From: Cyanobacteria bacterium M_surface_7_m2_040
GTDB lineage: Bacteria; Cyanobacteriota; Cyanobacteriia; PCC-6307; Cyanobiaceae
Direction of reading: 5' to 3'
DNA: 9,523 nucleotides
Assembly (NCBI GenBank): GCA_016882555.1
Contig: VGPQ01000031.1
Coordinates: 1 to 9,523 of the forward strand
How positions within the stretch are numbered: the stretch's first letter is position 1; each line of letters starts with the position of its first letter. Below are positions 1 through 6,706 of the stretch, piece after piece. The notes under the pieces were generated by a model. The model saw only the letters and a program-made list of their open reading frames with translations. It was not told where the DNA came from and made no database searches. A program made the position numbers and the translations under genes.

Positions 1-279
1 ATCGGCGCTGGGCTCGATCGCCACCGACACACCGCTGAGGGCGATCGGATGGCACAAAGGAATCAGCTCCCAGGTGCGCTTGGCCGCCTGAATCGCGGCC
101 ACCCGGGCCACCGCCAGCACGTCACCCTTGGGCGCGTCCCCGGACACCACCATGGCCAGCACCGCGGGCGCCATGGCGATGAATCCCTCGGCCGTGGCCT
201 CGCGGCGGCTGGGGGTGCGGTCGCCCACCTCGACCATGTGCACCTCGCCGGCGGCGTTGAGATGGGTGAGCTCGCTCAT
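1..279 (-). CDS. moaC: Cyclic pyranopterin monophosphate synthase MoaC (partial, C-terminus beyond window)
   Basis: MoaC works with the radical-SAM enzyme MoaA to turn GTP into cyclic pyranopterin monophosphate, the first intermediate of molybdenum cofactor synthesis. It acts in the cytoplasm. The 93 visible codons read from the ATG at 277-279 and begin [20 protein letters not shown], which matches the start of bacterial MoaC closely. The stretch [20 protein letters not shown] and the following [11 protein letters not shown] are family hallmarks; the His of LCHP is a conserved active-site residue. MoaC proteins are usually about 155-165 residues, so roughly 60-70 residues lie before position 1. 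The gene diverges from narM across a 75-base gap, which fits a nitrate-assimilation neighbourhood because nitrate reductase needs this cofactor. No GTA-N8-TAC NtcA site is visible in that gap. Confidence 0.96.
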   Translation of the reverse strand, partial: MSELTHLNAAGEVHMVEVGDRTPSRREATAEGFIAMAPAVLAMVVSGDAPKGDVLAVARVAAIQAAKRTWELIPLCHPIALSGVSVAIEPSAD

Positions 280-354
280 GGGGACAGCAGCGCTGGCTCC
301 AGCTTGGCGGGACAACCGAGCCAGTGCTGGGATAGCGGCAGCCCGCCCACGGCC

Positions 355-822
355 ATGACCCTCAGCAGCCGCAGCTTTGCCTTTGAGGCCGACTTCACCG
401 CCGACCTGCGCTGCATTCCGATGGCGGTGCGGCGCAAGCTCGATCTGGCCGGCATCAAGCTCAAGCTGGTGCACTGGGGCGAACTCTCCGAGGCCGAGCG
501 CCAAGCGCTCGTGGCCTGGGGCGATGACCCCCACGCCATTGCCGCGCTACACGCGCACCTGCTGCAGCGCACTGCCGCGCTCAGCCCCGGGCAGGCCGGC
601 ACACTGCCCACCCCAAGCGCAGAACCCTGGCAACAGGGCGACCAGTGGCCCGAGGCCGTGCTGGCCTCCTGCCGGCAACTGGGGCTGACGCCCCACCCGT
701 CGGGCTGGTCGCGGCTCGATGAACTCGAGCGGTTTGCGCTGGTGAAACTGAGCCACCCGGGCCACGAGCACCGCAACCTGCCGCGGGCCCTGCGCGAATT
801 CGGCCTGATCAACCCGATCTGA
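355..822 (+). CDS. narM: Nitrate reductase-associated protein NarM
   Basis: The 155-residue product is recognised as cyanobacterial NarM, a small protein needed for activity of the molybdenum nitrate reductase NarB; its exact mechanism is not established. The N-terminal block [19 protein letters not shown] (residues about 8-26), followed by [22 protein letters not shown], is characteristic of the family. The C-terminal segment keeps the conserved pattern around [16 protein letters not shown] and ends with an LREFGLI motif. I chose the ATG at 355 because the conserved block begins directly after it; the frame stays open upstream to position 49, but that part is antisense to moaC and looks unconserved. 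No clear Shine-Dalgarno sequence precedes the start. The neighbouring divergent moaC supports the nitrate-assimilation role. The downstream rubrerythrin gene follows after 37 bases and may be co-transcribed. Confidence 0.9.
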   Translation: MTLSSRSFAFEADFTADLRCIPMAVRRKLDLAGIKLKLVHWGELSEAERQALVAWGDDPHAIAALHAHLLQRTAALSPGQAGTLPTPSAEPWQQGDQWPEAVLASCRQLGLTPHPSGWSRLDELERFALVKLSHPGHEHRNLPRALREFGLINPI

Positions 823-859
823 GCCAAGCTCACCGGCAGAGACACAGCAGCAAGAACCC

Positions 860-1573
860 ATGGACCTCAACCAGCCCCGCACCCAGGCCAACCTCGAAGC
901 CGCGTTCGGCGGCGAGAGCATGGCCAACCGCAAATACCTGTTCTTTGCAGAGGTGGCCAAGCAGCTGGGCAACGGCGAGTTGGCGCGCCTGTTCCGCGAC
1001 ACCGCCAACCAGGAGACCGAGCACGCCTTTGCCCACTTTCGGCTGCTGCATCCCGAGCTGGTGATCGACGATCCCAGTGCCCTCAGCGACGAACAGAAGC
1101 AACAGGTGCTGGGCCGCTGCCTGGAGCTGGCGATCGAGGGTGAAACCTACGAGTACACGACGATGTACCCCGAGTTCGCCGCCGCGGCACAGGCCGATCG
1201 CGATACTGGCGCCGCCGTGGAGTTCCAGGCCCAGGCCGACGAATCCAGGGGCCACGCGGCGATCTTCCGCAAGGCGGCCAGCAACTTCGGCTTGTTGACA
1301 CCGATCGAGCAGCACCACGCCGAGCGCTACGGCGTGGCCCTCGCAGCCCTCCAGGGCAAGGGCACGGCCGGCGAAGCGGCCGCACCGATCCCCGGCCAAT
1401 GGATCTGCAAGGTGTGTTCGATGATCTACGACCCGGTGGTGGGCGACCCCGACTCGGGCATCGCCGCGGGCACCCCGTTTGAAGCGATCCCCGACGATTG
1501 GAGCTGCCCGATCTGCGGCACCCACAAGGCCAATTTCATCCCCTACCGCGAGCCGGCGCTGCTGGCGAGTTGA
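860..1573 (+). CDS. Rubrerythrin (ferritin-like diiron domain plus rubredoxin domain)
   Basis: Rubrerythrins are cytoplasmic peroxidases that reduce hydrogen peroxide at a diiron site using electrons passed through a rubredoxin-type iron centre. Residues about 5-140 form the ferritin-like four-helix domain: AFGGESMANRKYLFFAEVA carries the first ligand Glu19, NQETEH carries Glu52 and His55, EGETYEYTTMYPEF carries Glu95 and Glu98, and DESRGH carries Glu128. Residues about 178-230 form the rubredoxin domain, with Cys183 and Cys186 in CKVC and Cys216 and Cys219 in CPICG. The 237-residue length suits a full two-domain rubrerythrin. The position expected for the last diiron Glu ligand appears to be Gly131, beside His132. 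The start ATG at 860 has no obvious ribosome binding site. The short 37-base gap from narM suggests a shared transcript. Confidence 0.95.
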   Translation: MDLNQPRTQANLEAAFGGESMANRKYLFFAEVAKQLGNGELARLFRDTANQETEHAFAHFRLLHPELVIDDPSALSDEQKQQVLGRCLELAIEGETYEYTTMYPEFAAAAQADRDTGAAVEFQAQADESRGHAAIFRKAASNFGLLTPIEQHHAERYGVALAALQGKGTAGEAAAPIPGQWICKVCSMIYDPVVGDPDSGIAAGTPFEAIPDDWSCPICGTHKANFIPYREPALLAS

Positions 1574-1609
1574 GCCCCGGCAGGCAGCCAAGCCAATCAA
1601 CCAGGCCAA

Positions 1610-1984
1610 TCAGCCCGGCAAATAGGAAGGGCGCGCAGCGCGGGGCTCCTCGGCCTCCAGCATCTCCACCACCACCGCCGTGCCGTAGCAGAGCACCTCG
1701 GTGGCGCCGCCGCTGCCGCTGGTGACATCGGAGCCGTCGTAGCGGGTGCCAACGATGGCGTTGGCGCCCAGCAACAGGGCGTGCTCCACCATCTGGTTGT
1801 AGGCGGCCTCACGGGTTTGCTCACACATCTCGGTGTAAGCACCGATGCGGCCGCCGATGATCTGCTTGAGCCCGCCGAGGAACCCCTGCACCAGGGTGGG
1901 TGAGCGCACCACGATGCCGCGCACGATGCCCTTGTACTCGCGGATGGCATGACCCTCGATCGTGAACGTGGTGGTCACATGCAT
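1610..1984 (-). CDS. YbjQ/UPF0145 family protein
   Basis: This 124-residue protein belongs to the YbjQ (UPF0145, DUF74) family of small cytoplasmic proteins. The family is sometimes called putative heavy-metal binding, but no function is firmly established. Visible hallmarks are the opening TTTFTIEGHAIREYKGIVRG (residues about 4-23), GGRIGAYTEMCEQTREAAYNQM in the middle, and ALLLGANAIVGTRYDGSDV, which corresponds to the conserved LGADAVVG-type strand. I start it at the ATG 1982-1984 because the family normally begins a few residues before TTxTIEG; a GTG at 1994-1996 would add only four residues. The C-terminal tail after VVVEMLEAEEP is a short basic extension. It is divergent from the MFS gene and convergent with the rubrerythrin gene, with a 36-base gap. 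Confidence 0.88.
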   Translation of the reverse strand: MHVTTTFTIEGHAIREYKGIVRGIVVRSPTLVQGFLGGLKQIIGGRIGAYTEMCEQTREAAYNQMVEHALLLGANAIVGTRYDGSDVTSGSGGATEVLCYGTAVVVEMLEAEEPRAARPSYLPG

Positions 1985-2025
1985 GGGTTGCAGCACCAGC
2001 CCGACTCGCAGCTGAACCCTCTGTA

Positions 2026-2046
2026 GCCAGGGTCCCCGTCCCTGGC
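2026..2046. promoter_or_regulatory. Perfect inverted repeat in the divergent YbjQ/MFS intergenic region
   Basis: GCCAGGG (2026-2032) and CCCTGGC (2040-2046) are exact reverse complements separated by a 7-base spacer TCCCCGT. The element sits between the divergent starts of the YbjQ gene (1984) and the MFS gene (2083). Its position fits an operator shared by both promoters or a leader hairpin. No poly-T run follows on either strand, so it is unlikely to be an intrinsic terminator. The regulator is unknown. Confidence 0.4.
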
Positions 2047-2082
2047 ATTTGCTGAACTGGTTGCATTGCCGGGGTTGATGCT

Positions 2083-3348
2083 GTGCGGCTGCAGCGACCG
2101 TCCACCTACCTGTGCGCCTTTCTCACCCTGCTCAACGACAGGCTGGGGGAGACGCTGATTTTTCCGCTGCTGCCGTTCCTGCTGGCCAGCTTCACGGCTG
2201 ATGGCCGGGTGCTGGGACTGCTCACCGGCAGCTACGCGGTGGCGCAGTTTGCGTTCACGCCATTGATTGGCGCCCTCAGCGACCGCTATGGCCGCAAGCC
2301 GGTGATCGCCGTGTGCGTGGGGGGATCGGTGATCGGTCTGGGCCTGTTCACACTGACGCTCACCCTGCCCTGGCCCAACCTGGCACCGGGGGCCCTCAGC
2401 GCCGGTGTGCCCCTGGCCCTGCTGTTTGCCGCCCGGCTGATCGACGGGGTGAGTGGCGGCACCGCCGCCACGGCCGCTGCCGTGCTGGCCGACATCTCGC
2501 CGCCGGAGCAGCGGGCCAAGGCCTTTGGCCTGATCGGGGTGGCCTTTGGCCTGGGTTTCATCCTGGGCCCGGCGGCCGGCGGCCTGCTGGGCCGCATCAA
2601 CATGACCCTGCCGCTGTTGGTGGCGGTGGGCATCGCGCTGCTCAATCTGGTGCTGGTGCTCACCCTGCTGCCCGAGACCCATCCCCCCGAAGCCCGCATC
2701 GCCCTGCCGCGCAAACGGGAGCTGCAACCGATCAATCAGCTGGCGACCGTGTTTGCCAACCCGCGGGTGCGCCGCCTGTGCGGCGCCTTCCTGCTGTTCT
2801 TTCTGGCGTTCAACGGCTTCACGGCGATCCTGGTGCTCTATTTCAAGCAGCGCTTCGACTGGGGTCCGGGGCTGGCCGGAGCGGCCTTCATGGTGGTCGG
2901 TGTGATCGCCACCGTCGTGCAGGGCGGCCTGATCGGGCCCCTGGTCCAACGGTTCGGCGAATGGCGGTTGAGCCTGGCCGGTCTGGGGCTGGTGATCGCA
3001 GGCTGCCTGCTGATCCCCATGGCCACCCCGGCCAACGCCCGGCTGGTGGTGTTCCCAGCCGTATCGCTGCTGGCGCTGGGCACCGGCCTGGTGACTCCCT
3101 GCCTGCGGGCGCTGGTGTCGCGACGGCTCGACAGCAGCGGCCAGGGCTCGGCCCTGGGCAGCCTGCAGGGGCTCCAGAGTCTGGGCAGCTTCGTGGGACC
3201 GCCGCTGGCCGGCCTGGCCTACGAAACCCTTGGCCACCGCAGTCCGTTCTGGCTCTCGGCCACGCTGCTGCTAGCGGTGGTGGTGATGGTCACCGGCGGC
3301 CTGCCGGAGCGGGCCGAAGCGGGCCGTCAAGCAACGGGATCACGCTGA
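2083..3348 (+). CDS. MFS transporter, TetA/DHA1-like drug efflux type
   Basis: The 421-residue product is an inner-membrane major facilitator superfamily protein of the 12-helix, TetA-like drug:proton antiporter type. Near residues 63-73 it has the motif A signature GALSDRYGRKP in the loop between helices 2 and 3. The segment RLIDGVSGGTAATAAAVLADI resembles motif B, and GFILGPAAGGLLGRI in helix 5 is the antiporter motif C type GP..GG signature. Hydrophobic segments cover nearly the whole length in two halves, with a basic central loop around LPRKRELQPINQLATVFANPRVRRL. The substrate cannot be read from sequence. The start is a GTG at 2083 with a weak GGGG at 2071-2074 eight bases upstream; the ATG at 2078 is out of frame. 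The gene ends 77 bases before ppk. Confidence 0.9.
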   Translation: MRLQRPSTYLCAFLTLLNDRLGETLIFPLLPFLLASFTADGRVLGLLTGSYAVAQFAFTPLIGALSDRYGRKPVIAVCVGGSVIGLGLFTLTLTLPWPNLAPGALSAGVPLALLFAARLIDGVSGGTAATAAAVLADISPPEQRAKAFGLIGVAFGLGFILGPAAGGLLGRINMTLPLLVAVGIALLNLVLVLTLLPETHPPEARIALPRKRELQPINQLATVFANPRVRRLCGAFLLFFLAFNGFTAILVLYFKQRFDWGPGLAGAAFMVVGVIATVVQGGLIGPLVQRFGEWRLSLAGLGLVIAGCLLIPMATPANARLVVFPAVSLLALGTGLVTPCLRALVSRRLDSSGQGSALGSLQGLQSLGSFVGPPLAGLAYETLGHRSPFWLSATLLLAVVVMVTGGLPERAEAGRQATGSR

Positions 3349-3415
3349 TCGACAAGCGACCATTGCTACCTTGCCGTCAGAGGCAACGGCAGCGCCACGG
3401 ATCAGCGCGGCCGTC

Positions 3416-3422
3416 AGGAGGG
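3416..3422 (+). promoter_or_regulatory. Ribosome binding site of ppk
   Basis: AGGAGGG lies three bases before the ATG at 3426. It supports that start although the spacing is short. Most genes in this window have no recognisable Shine-Dalgarno sequence, so this one stands out. Confidence 0.6.
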
Positions 3423-3425
3423 TAG

Positions 3426-5570
3426 ATGGCGCAAGAGACCGCAGATGCTCTCGTGGCTCTCGAGCTCTACCTGAACCGGGAGCTCAGCTGGATCGCCTTC
3501 AACTACCGGGTGCTGGCGGAGGCTCTGAACGAACACACGCCGCTGCTCGAGCAGGCGAAGTTCAGCGCCATTTTCTGCAACAACCTCGACGAATTCTTCA
3601 TGGTGCGCGTGGCTTCGCTGAAGTCACAACAGGACGCCGGCATCACCACCCTCAGTGACGACGGGCTCACACCGCAGCAGCAGCTTGAGGCGATCCAGGC
3701 CAGGCTGCGCCCACTGCTGGATCTGCAGCAGCAGCACTACCGCCACTCGCTCAAGCGCCAATTGCGCGAGTACGGCGTCGAACTGATCGACTACACACGG
3801 CTCAACAAACGCCAGCGTCAGTGGGTCGACAGCACCTTCAAGACGGCGATCTTTCCGGTGCTCACGCCCCTGGCGGTGGATCCGTCACACCCCTTTCCGT
3901 TCATCAGCAACCTGAGCCTGAACGTGGCAGCTGTGGTGCGGGATCCTGAAACGGGCCAACAACAGTTTGCCCGCATCAAGGTGCCGCAGAAAATCCTGCC
4001 GCGCTTTCTGCCGATCCCCACCGAGCTCAGCGATCGCTCGCCACAGGCCGTGTTCACCGCCGTGCCCCTGGAGCAGGTGGTGGCCTTCAACCTGGAACTG
4101 CTGTTTCCCGGCATGGAGATCGAGGGGCACTACTTCTTCCGCGTCACCCGTGACGCGGACCTGGAGCTGCGCGACCTCGAAGCTGACGACCTGATGGAGG
4201 CGATTGAGGAGGGACTGCGCAAACGCCAGCGCGGCGGTGAGGTGGTGCGGCTGGAAGTGGCCGATGAAATGCCGGAGGAGGTGATTCAGGTGTTGATGGA
4301 GGGCATGCGCGTGGTGCCTGAAGACCTCTACCGCATCAATGGCCCGCTGGGTCTCGACGACCTGATGAGCCTGCTCGCCATCCCCCTGCCCAAACTCAAG
4401 GACAAGCCCCACAAAGGCCGCACGGTGCCCGCTCTGGCGCGCACCCAGAAGAGCAAGCTGGCCGACGGCTCACTGAAGCCGGAAGACTTTGAAAGCATCT
4501 TCTCGGTGATCCGCCGCGGCGATGTGCTGCTGCTGCACCCCTACGACCTGTTTTCGACATCGGTCGAGGAATTCCTCAGCCAGGCGGCCGATGACCCGTC
4601 GGTGCTGGCCATCAAGATGACGCTCTACCGCACCTCCAAGGATTCACCGGTGGTGGCTGCGCTGATCCGCGCTGCCGAAAACGGCAAGCAAGTGATGGCG
4701 TTGGTTGAGCTCAAGGCCCGCTTCGACGAAGACAACAACATCCAGTGGGCCAAGCAACTGGAGAGCTCAGGCGTGCATGTGGTCTATGGCGTTCAGGGGC
4801 TCAAGACCCACACCAAGATCGCCCTGGTGATCCGACGCGAAAAGGATCGTCTGCGCAGCTATGTGCACATCGGCACGGGGAACTACAACTCCAAGACGTC
4901 CAGCCTTTACACCGATCTTGGCCTGCTCACAGCCCGGCCCGAATTCGGCGAAGACCTGGTGGAGCTGTTCAACTACCTGACCGGTTTCTCCAAACAGCAA
5001 AGCTTCCGCAAGCTGCTGGTCGCCCCGGTCACCCTGCGCAAGGGCATGCAAACCCTGATCCAACGCGAGATCGAGCACGCCAAGAACGGCCGTGGTGGTC
5101 ATGTCAGAGCCAAGATGAATGCCCTTGTCGATCCAGCGATCATCGCGCAGCTCTATGAGGCATCCCAGGCGGGAGTGCGCATCGAGTTGATCATTCGCGG
5201 CATGTGCTGCCTGCGCCCTGGCCTACCAGGAATCAGCGACAACATTCGGGTCACCAGCGTGATCGGCCGTTTCCTTGAGCATTCACGGGTGTTCTGGTTT
5301 GCCAATGGTGGCGACAGTGAGCTGTTCATGGGCAGTGCCGATTGGATGGCCCGCAACCTGGATCGCCGCGTCGAAGCCGTTGCTCCGACCGAGGATCCGC
5401 AGGTCAAGGAGCAACTTGAAAAGGTGTTGAACCTGTACATCGCAGACAGCGGTGCCTGGCACATGAACAGCGAAGGCAACTTCCAGCAACAGCTGCTGGA
5501 AGGCGAACGAAAGCTCGCCCAGCAGGAGCTGATGCAGCACTGGCGCGGTGGCTTCACTGCCGCTTCCTGA
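3426..5570 (+). CDS. ppk1: Polyphosphate kinase 1
   Basis: PPK1 reversibly transfers the gamma phosphate of ATP onto inorganic polyphosphate, building the cell's phosphate and energy store. The product has 714 residues, slightly longer than the E. coli enzyme (688). Domain order follows the family. The N domain begins with LYLNRELSWIAFNYRVLAEA (about 14-33) and FCNNLDEFFMVRVASLK (about 50-67); then come the head domain (about 115-325) and two phospholipase-D-like C domains. The catalytic phosphohistidine is His462 in KTHTKIAL, with a second conserved His481 in YVHIGTGNYNSKT. These are 19 residues apart, as E. coli His435 and His454 are. Arg402 (TLYRTSKDS) and Arg432 (LKARFDED) match the Mg/phosphate-binding arginines Arg375 and Arg405. 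No key residue is missing. I see no convincing Pho box upstream. Confidence 0.98.
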   Translation: MAQETADALVALELYLNRELSWIAFNYRVLAEALNEHTPLLEQAKFSAIFCNNLDEFFMVRVASLKSQQDAGITTLSDDGLTPQQQLEAIQARLRPLLDLQQQHYRHSLKRQLREYGVELIDYTRLNKRQRQWVDSTFKTAIFPVLTPLAVDPSHPFPFISNLSLNVAAVVRDPETGQQQFARIKVPQKILPRFLPIPTELSDRSPQAVFTAVPLEQVVAFNLELLFPGMEIEGHYFFRVTRDADLELRDLEADDLMEAIEEGLRKRQRGGEVVRLEVADEMPEEVIQVLMEGMRVVPEDLYRINGPLGLDDLMSLLAIPLPKLKDKPHKGRTVPALARTQKSKLADGSLKPEDFESIFSVIRRGDVLLLHPYDLFSTSVEEFLSQAADDPSVLAIKMTLYRTSKDSPVVAALIRAAENGKQVMALVELKARFDEDNNIQWAKQLESSGVHVVYGVQGLKTHTKIALVIRREKDRLRSYVHIGTGNYNSKTSSLYTDLGLLTARPEFGEDLVELFNYLTGFSKQQSFRKLLVAPVTLRKGMQTLIQREIEHAKNGRGGHVRAKMNALVDPAIIAQLYEASQAGVRIELIIRGMCCLRPGLPGISDNIRVTSVIGRFLEHSRVFWFANGGDSELFMGSADWMARNLDRRVEAVAPTEDPQVKEQLEKVLNLYIADSGAWHMNSEGNFQQQLLEGERKLAQQELMQHWRGGFTAAS
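4030..4037. repeat. HIP1 octamer
   Basis: GCGATCGC, the highly iterated palindrome of many cyanobacterial genomes, lies inside ppk1. Three copies occur in the window (see also 6788 and 7322), more than I would expect by chance at this base composition. Confidence 0.6.
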
Positions 5571-5600
5571 AGCTGCGCTCCATGCCAAAGGAGTGAACAT

Positions 5601-5624
5601 GAGGGAAACGTCACAATTTCCCTC
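5601..5624. promoter_or_regulatory. Inverted repeat GAGGGAAA-N8-TTTCCCTC downstream of ppk1
   Basis: The 8-bp arms at 5601-5608 and 5617-5624 are exact reverse complements with an 8-base loop CGTCACAA. The element lies 31 bases after the ppk1 stop and upstream of the sigma factor gene. No T-run follows, so intrinsic termination is doubtful. A second, overlapping-type palindrome, GGAAAATTTCC at 5636-5646, repeats the same GGAAA/TTTCC theme. Together they could be regulator binding sites for the sigma factor promoter. The regulator is not identifiable. Confidence 0.45.
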
Positions 5625-5657
5625 GATTCGATACAGGAAAATTTCCCATTTCTCACG

Positions 5658-5684
5658 TTGCCAACCCCTGGTCAGTGCTACATT
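5658..5684 (+). promoter_or_regulatory. Candidate promoter of the sigma factor gene
   Basis: A -35-like TTGCCA (5658-5663) and a -10-like TACATT (5679-5684) are 15 bases apart. The -10 box is preceded by TG at 5676-5677, one base before it, as in extended -10 promoters, which could offset the short spacing. It lies about 30 bases before the coding start, in an AT-richer gap. The assignment rests on pattern only. Confidence 0.4.
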
Positions 5685-5699
5685 CCGGCCAAATCCATT

Positions 5700-5705
5700 A
5701 GGAGG
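5700..5705 (+). promoter_or_regulatory. Strong ribosome binding site that decides the sigma factor start
   Basis: AGGAGG lies eight bases before the ATG at 5714 and only five before the adjacent in-frame GTG at 5711. The spacing favours ATG 5714, though both codons are usable. Confidence 0.65.
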
Positions 5706-5713
5706 CTGGGGTG

Positions 5714-6700
5714 ATGGGGACACCTCTGCAATCCGCCCTCGACGTTGTTGACAGCAACGTCTCAGGGCAGAAACCAGCAAACCGAGCGTCCAGCCTGCGG
5801 GCAGGGCCGAAATTCAGTGCCGACTCAATCGGCTGGTATCTCAGCACCATCGGCAGGGTTCCCCTGCTGACGCCAGCTGAAGAAATCGAGCTGGCCCACC
5901 ATGTGCAGGCTGGCAAGCGTCTGCAGGAGATCGCCGTTGCGGAACGCACACCGCAGCAACGCCGACAGATCCGCATGGGTCAGCGGGCGCGTGATCGCAT
6001 GATGGCCGCCAACCTGAGGCTGGTGGTCTCGGTCGCCAAGAAATACCAGAACCAGGGTCTGGAACTGCTGGATCTGGTTCAGGAAGGGGCGATCGGTCTG
6101 GAGCGCGCGGTCGACAAGTTCGATCCAGCGATGGGCTACAAATTTTCGACGTACGCCTACTGGTGGATTCGCCAGGGCATGACCCGGGCGATTGACAACA
6201 GTGCCCGCACCATTCGCCTGCCGATCCACATCAGCGAAAAACTGTCGAAGATGCGGCGAGTGAGCCGTGAGCTGTCGCACCGGCTGGGGCGCCAACCCAA
6301 CCGACTCGAACTGTCCCACGCTCTCGACATGACCCCCGAAGAGCTCGAGGATTTGATGACACAGAGTGCTCCCTGTGCATCGCTCGATGCCCATGCGCGG
6401 GGAGAGGAAGACCGCAGCACCCTGGGTGAACTGATCGCCGATCCCAACAGCAGCGAGCACTTCGACTCGATGGATCGCCATCTGCAGAAGGAACACCTCG
6501 GCGGCTGGCTCTCCCAGCTCAACGAGCGTGAACAGCAGATCCTCAAACTCCGCTTTGGGCTCGAAGGCAGTGAACCACTCACCCTGGCCGAGATCGGCAG
6601 GCTGATCAATGTCTCACGGGAACGGGTGCGGCAACTGGAGGCCAAGGCGATCATGAAGCTCAGGCTGCTCAGCAACACCAGCACAAGGCAAGCAGCCTGA
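5714..6700 (+). CDS. Group 2 RNA polymerase sigma-70 factor (SigA-like, non-essential type)
   Basis: This 328-residue protein directs RNA polymerase to promoters. Region 1.2 is at about 37-67 (DSIGWYLSTIGRVPLLTPAE). Region 2 runs from about 99 to 162, with RLVVSVAKKYQNQG, DLVQEGAIGLERAVDKFDP and FSTYAYWWIRQGMTRAI, the -10 recognition and melting segment. Region 3 begins at RTIRLPIHISEKLSKM. Region 4 at the end holds LNEREQQILKLRFGL and the -35 helix-turn-helix LAEIGRLINVSRERVRQLEAKA. The short N-terminus lacks region 1.1, and the length fits the cyanobacterial group 2 factors (SigB-SigE type), used under nutrient, light or heat stress. I cannot assign it to a specific one of these. The next gene starts six bases after its stop, so the two are probably co-transcribed and perhaps translationally coupled. 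Confidence 0.95.
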   Translation: MGTPLQSALDVVDSNVSGQKPANRASSLRAGPKFSADSIGWYLSTIGRVPLLTPAEEIELAHHVQAGKRLQEIAVAERTPQQRRQIRMGQRARDRMMAANLRLVVSVAKKYQNQGLELLDLVQEGAIGLERAVDKFDPAMGYKFSTYAYWWIRQGMTRAIDNSARTIRLPIHISEKLSKMRRVSRELSHRLGRQPNRLELSHALDMTPEELEDLMTQSAPCASLDAHARGEEDRSTLGELIADPNSSEHFDSMDRHLQKEHLGGWLSQLNEREQQILKLRFGLEGSEPLTLAEIGRLINVSRERVRQLEAKAIMKLRLLSNTSTRQAA

Positions 6701-6706
6701 TTGCCG

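Noticed and set aside
49..354. N-terminal extension of narM to an ATG at 49
   Set aside because: That stretch lies antisense to conserved moaC codons, and the NarM family begins near residue 1 of the ATG 355 version.
280..354. Search for an NtcA site (GTA-N8-TAC) between moaC and narM
   Set aside because: The 75-base gap contains no GTA triplet, so no canonical NtcA site is present there.
830..1609. 259-codon open frame antisense to the rubrerythrin gene
   Set aside because: The plus-strand frame has all rubrerythrin and rubredoxin motifs. The antisense frame shows no recognisable domain and is explained by high G+C.
1592..1612. Direct repeat GCCAATCA in the rubrerythrin/YbjQ convergent gap
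   Set aside because: Only two 8-base copies, 13 bases apart, with no further structure. It may be chance.
1975..3237. 420-codon open frame antisense to the MFS transporter
   Set aside because: Its translation is rich in Gln, Gly, His and Arg, with low complexity typical of antisense frames in high-GC genes. The opposite strand has clear MFS motifs.
3372..3391. Hairpin TGCCGT/ACGGCA between the MFS gene and ppk1, considered as a terminator
   Set aside because: The stem is only 6 bp, with an 8-base loop and no T-run. It is too weak to call.
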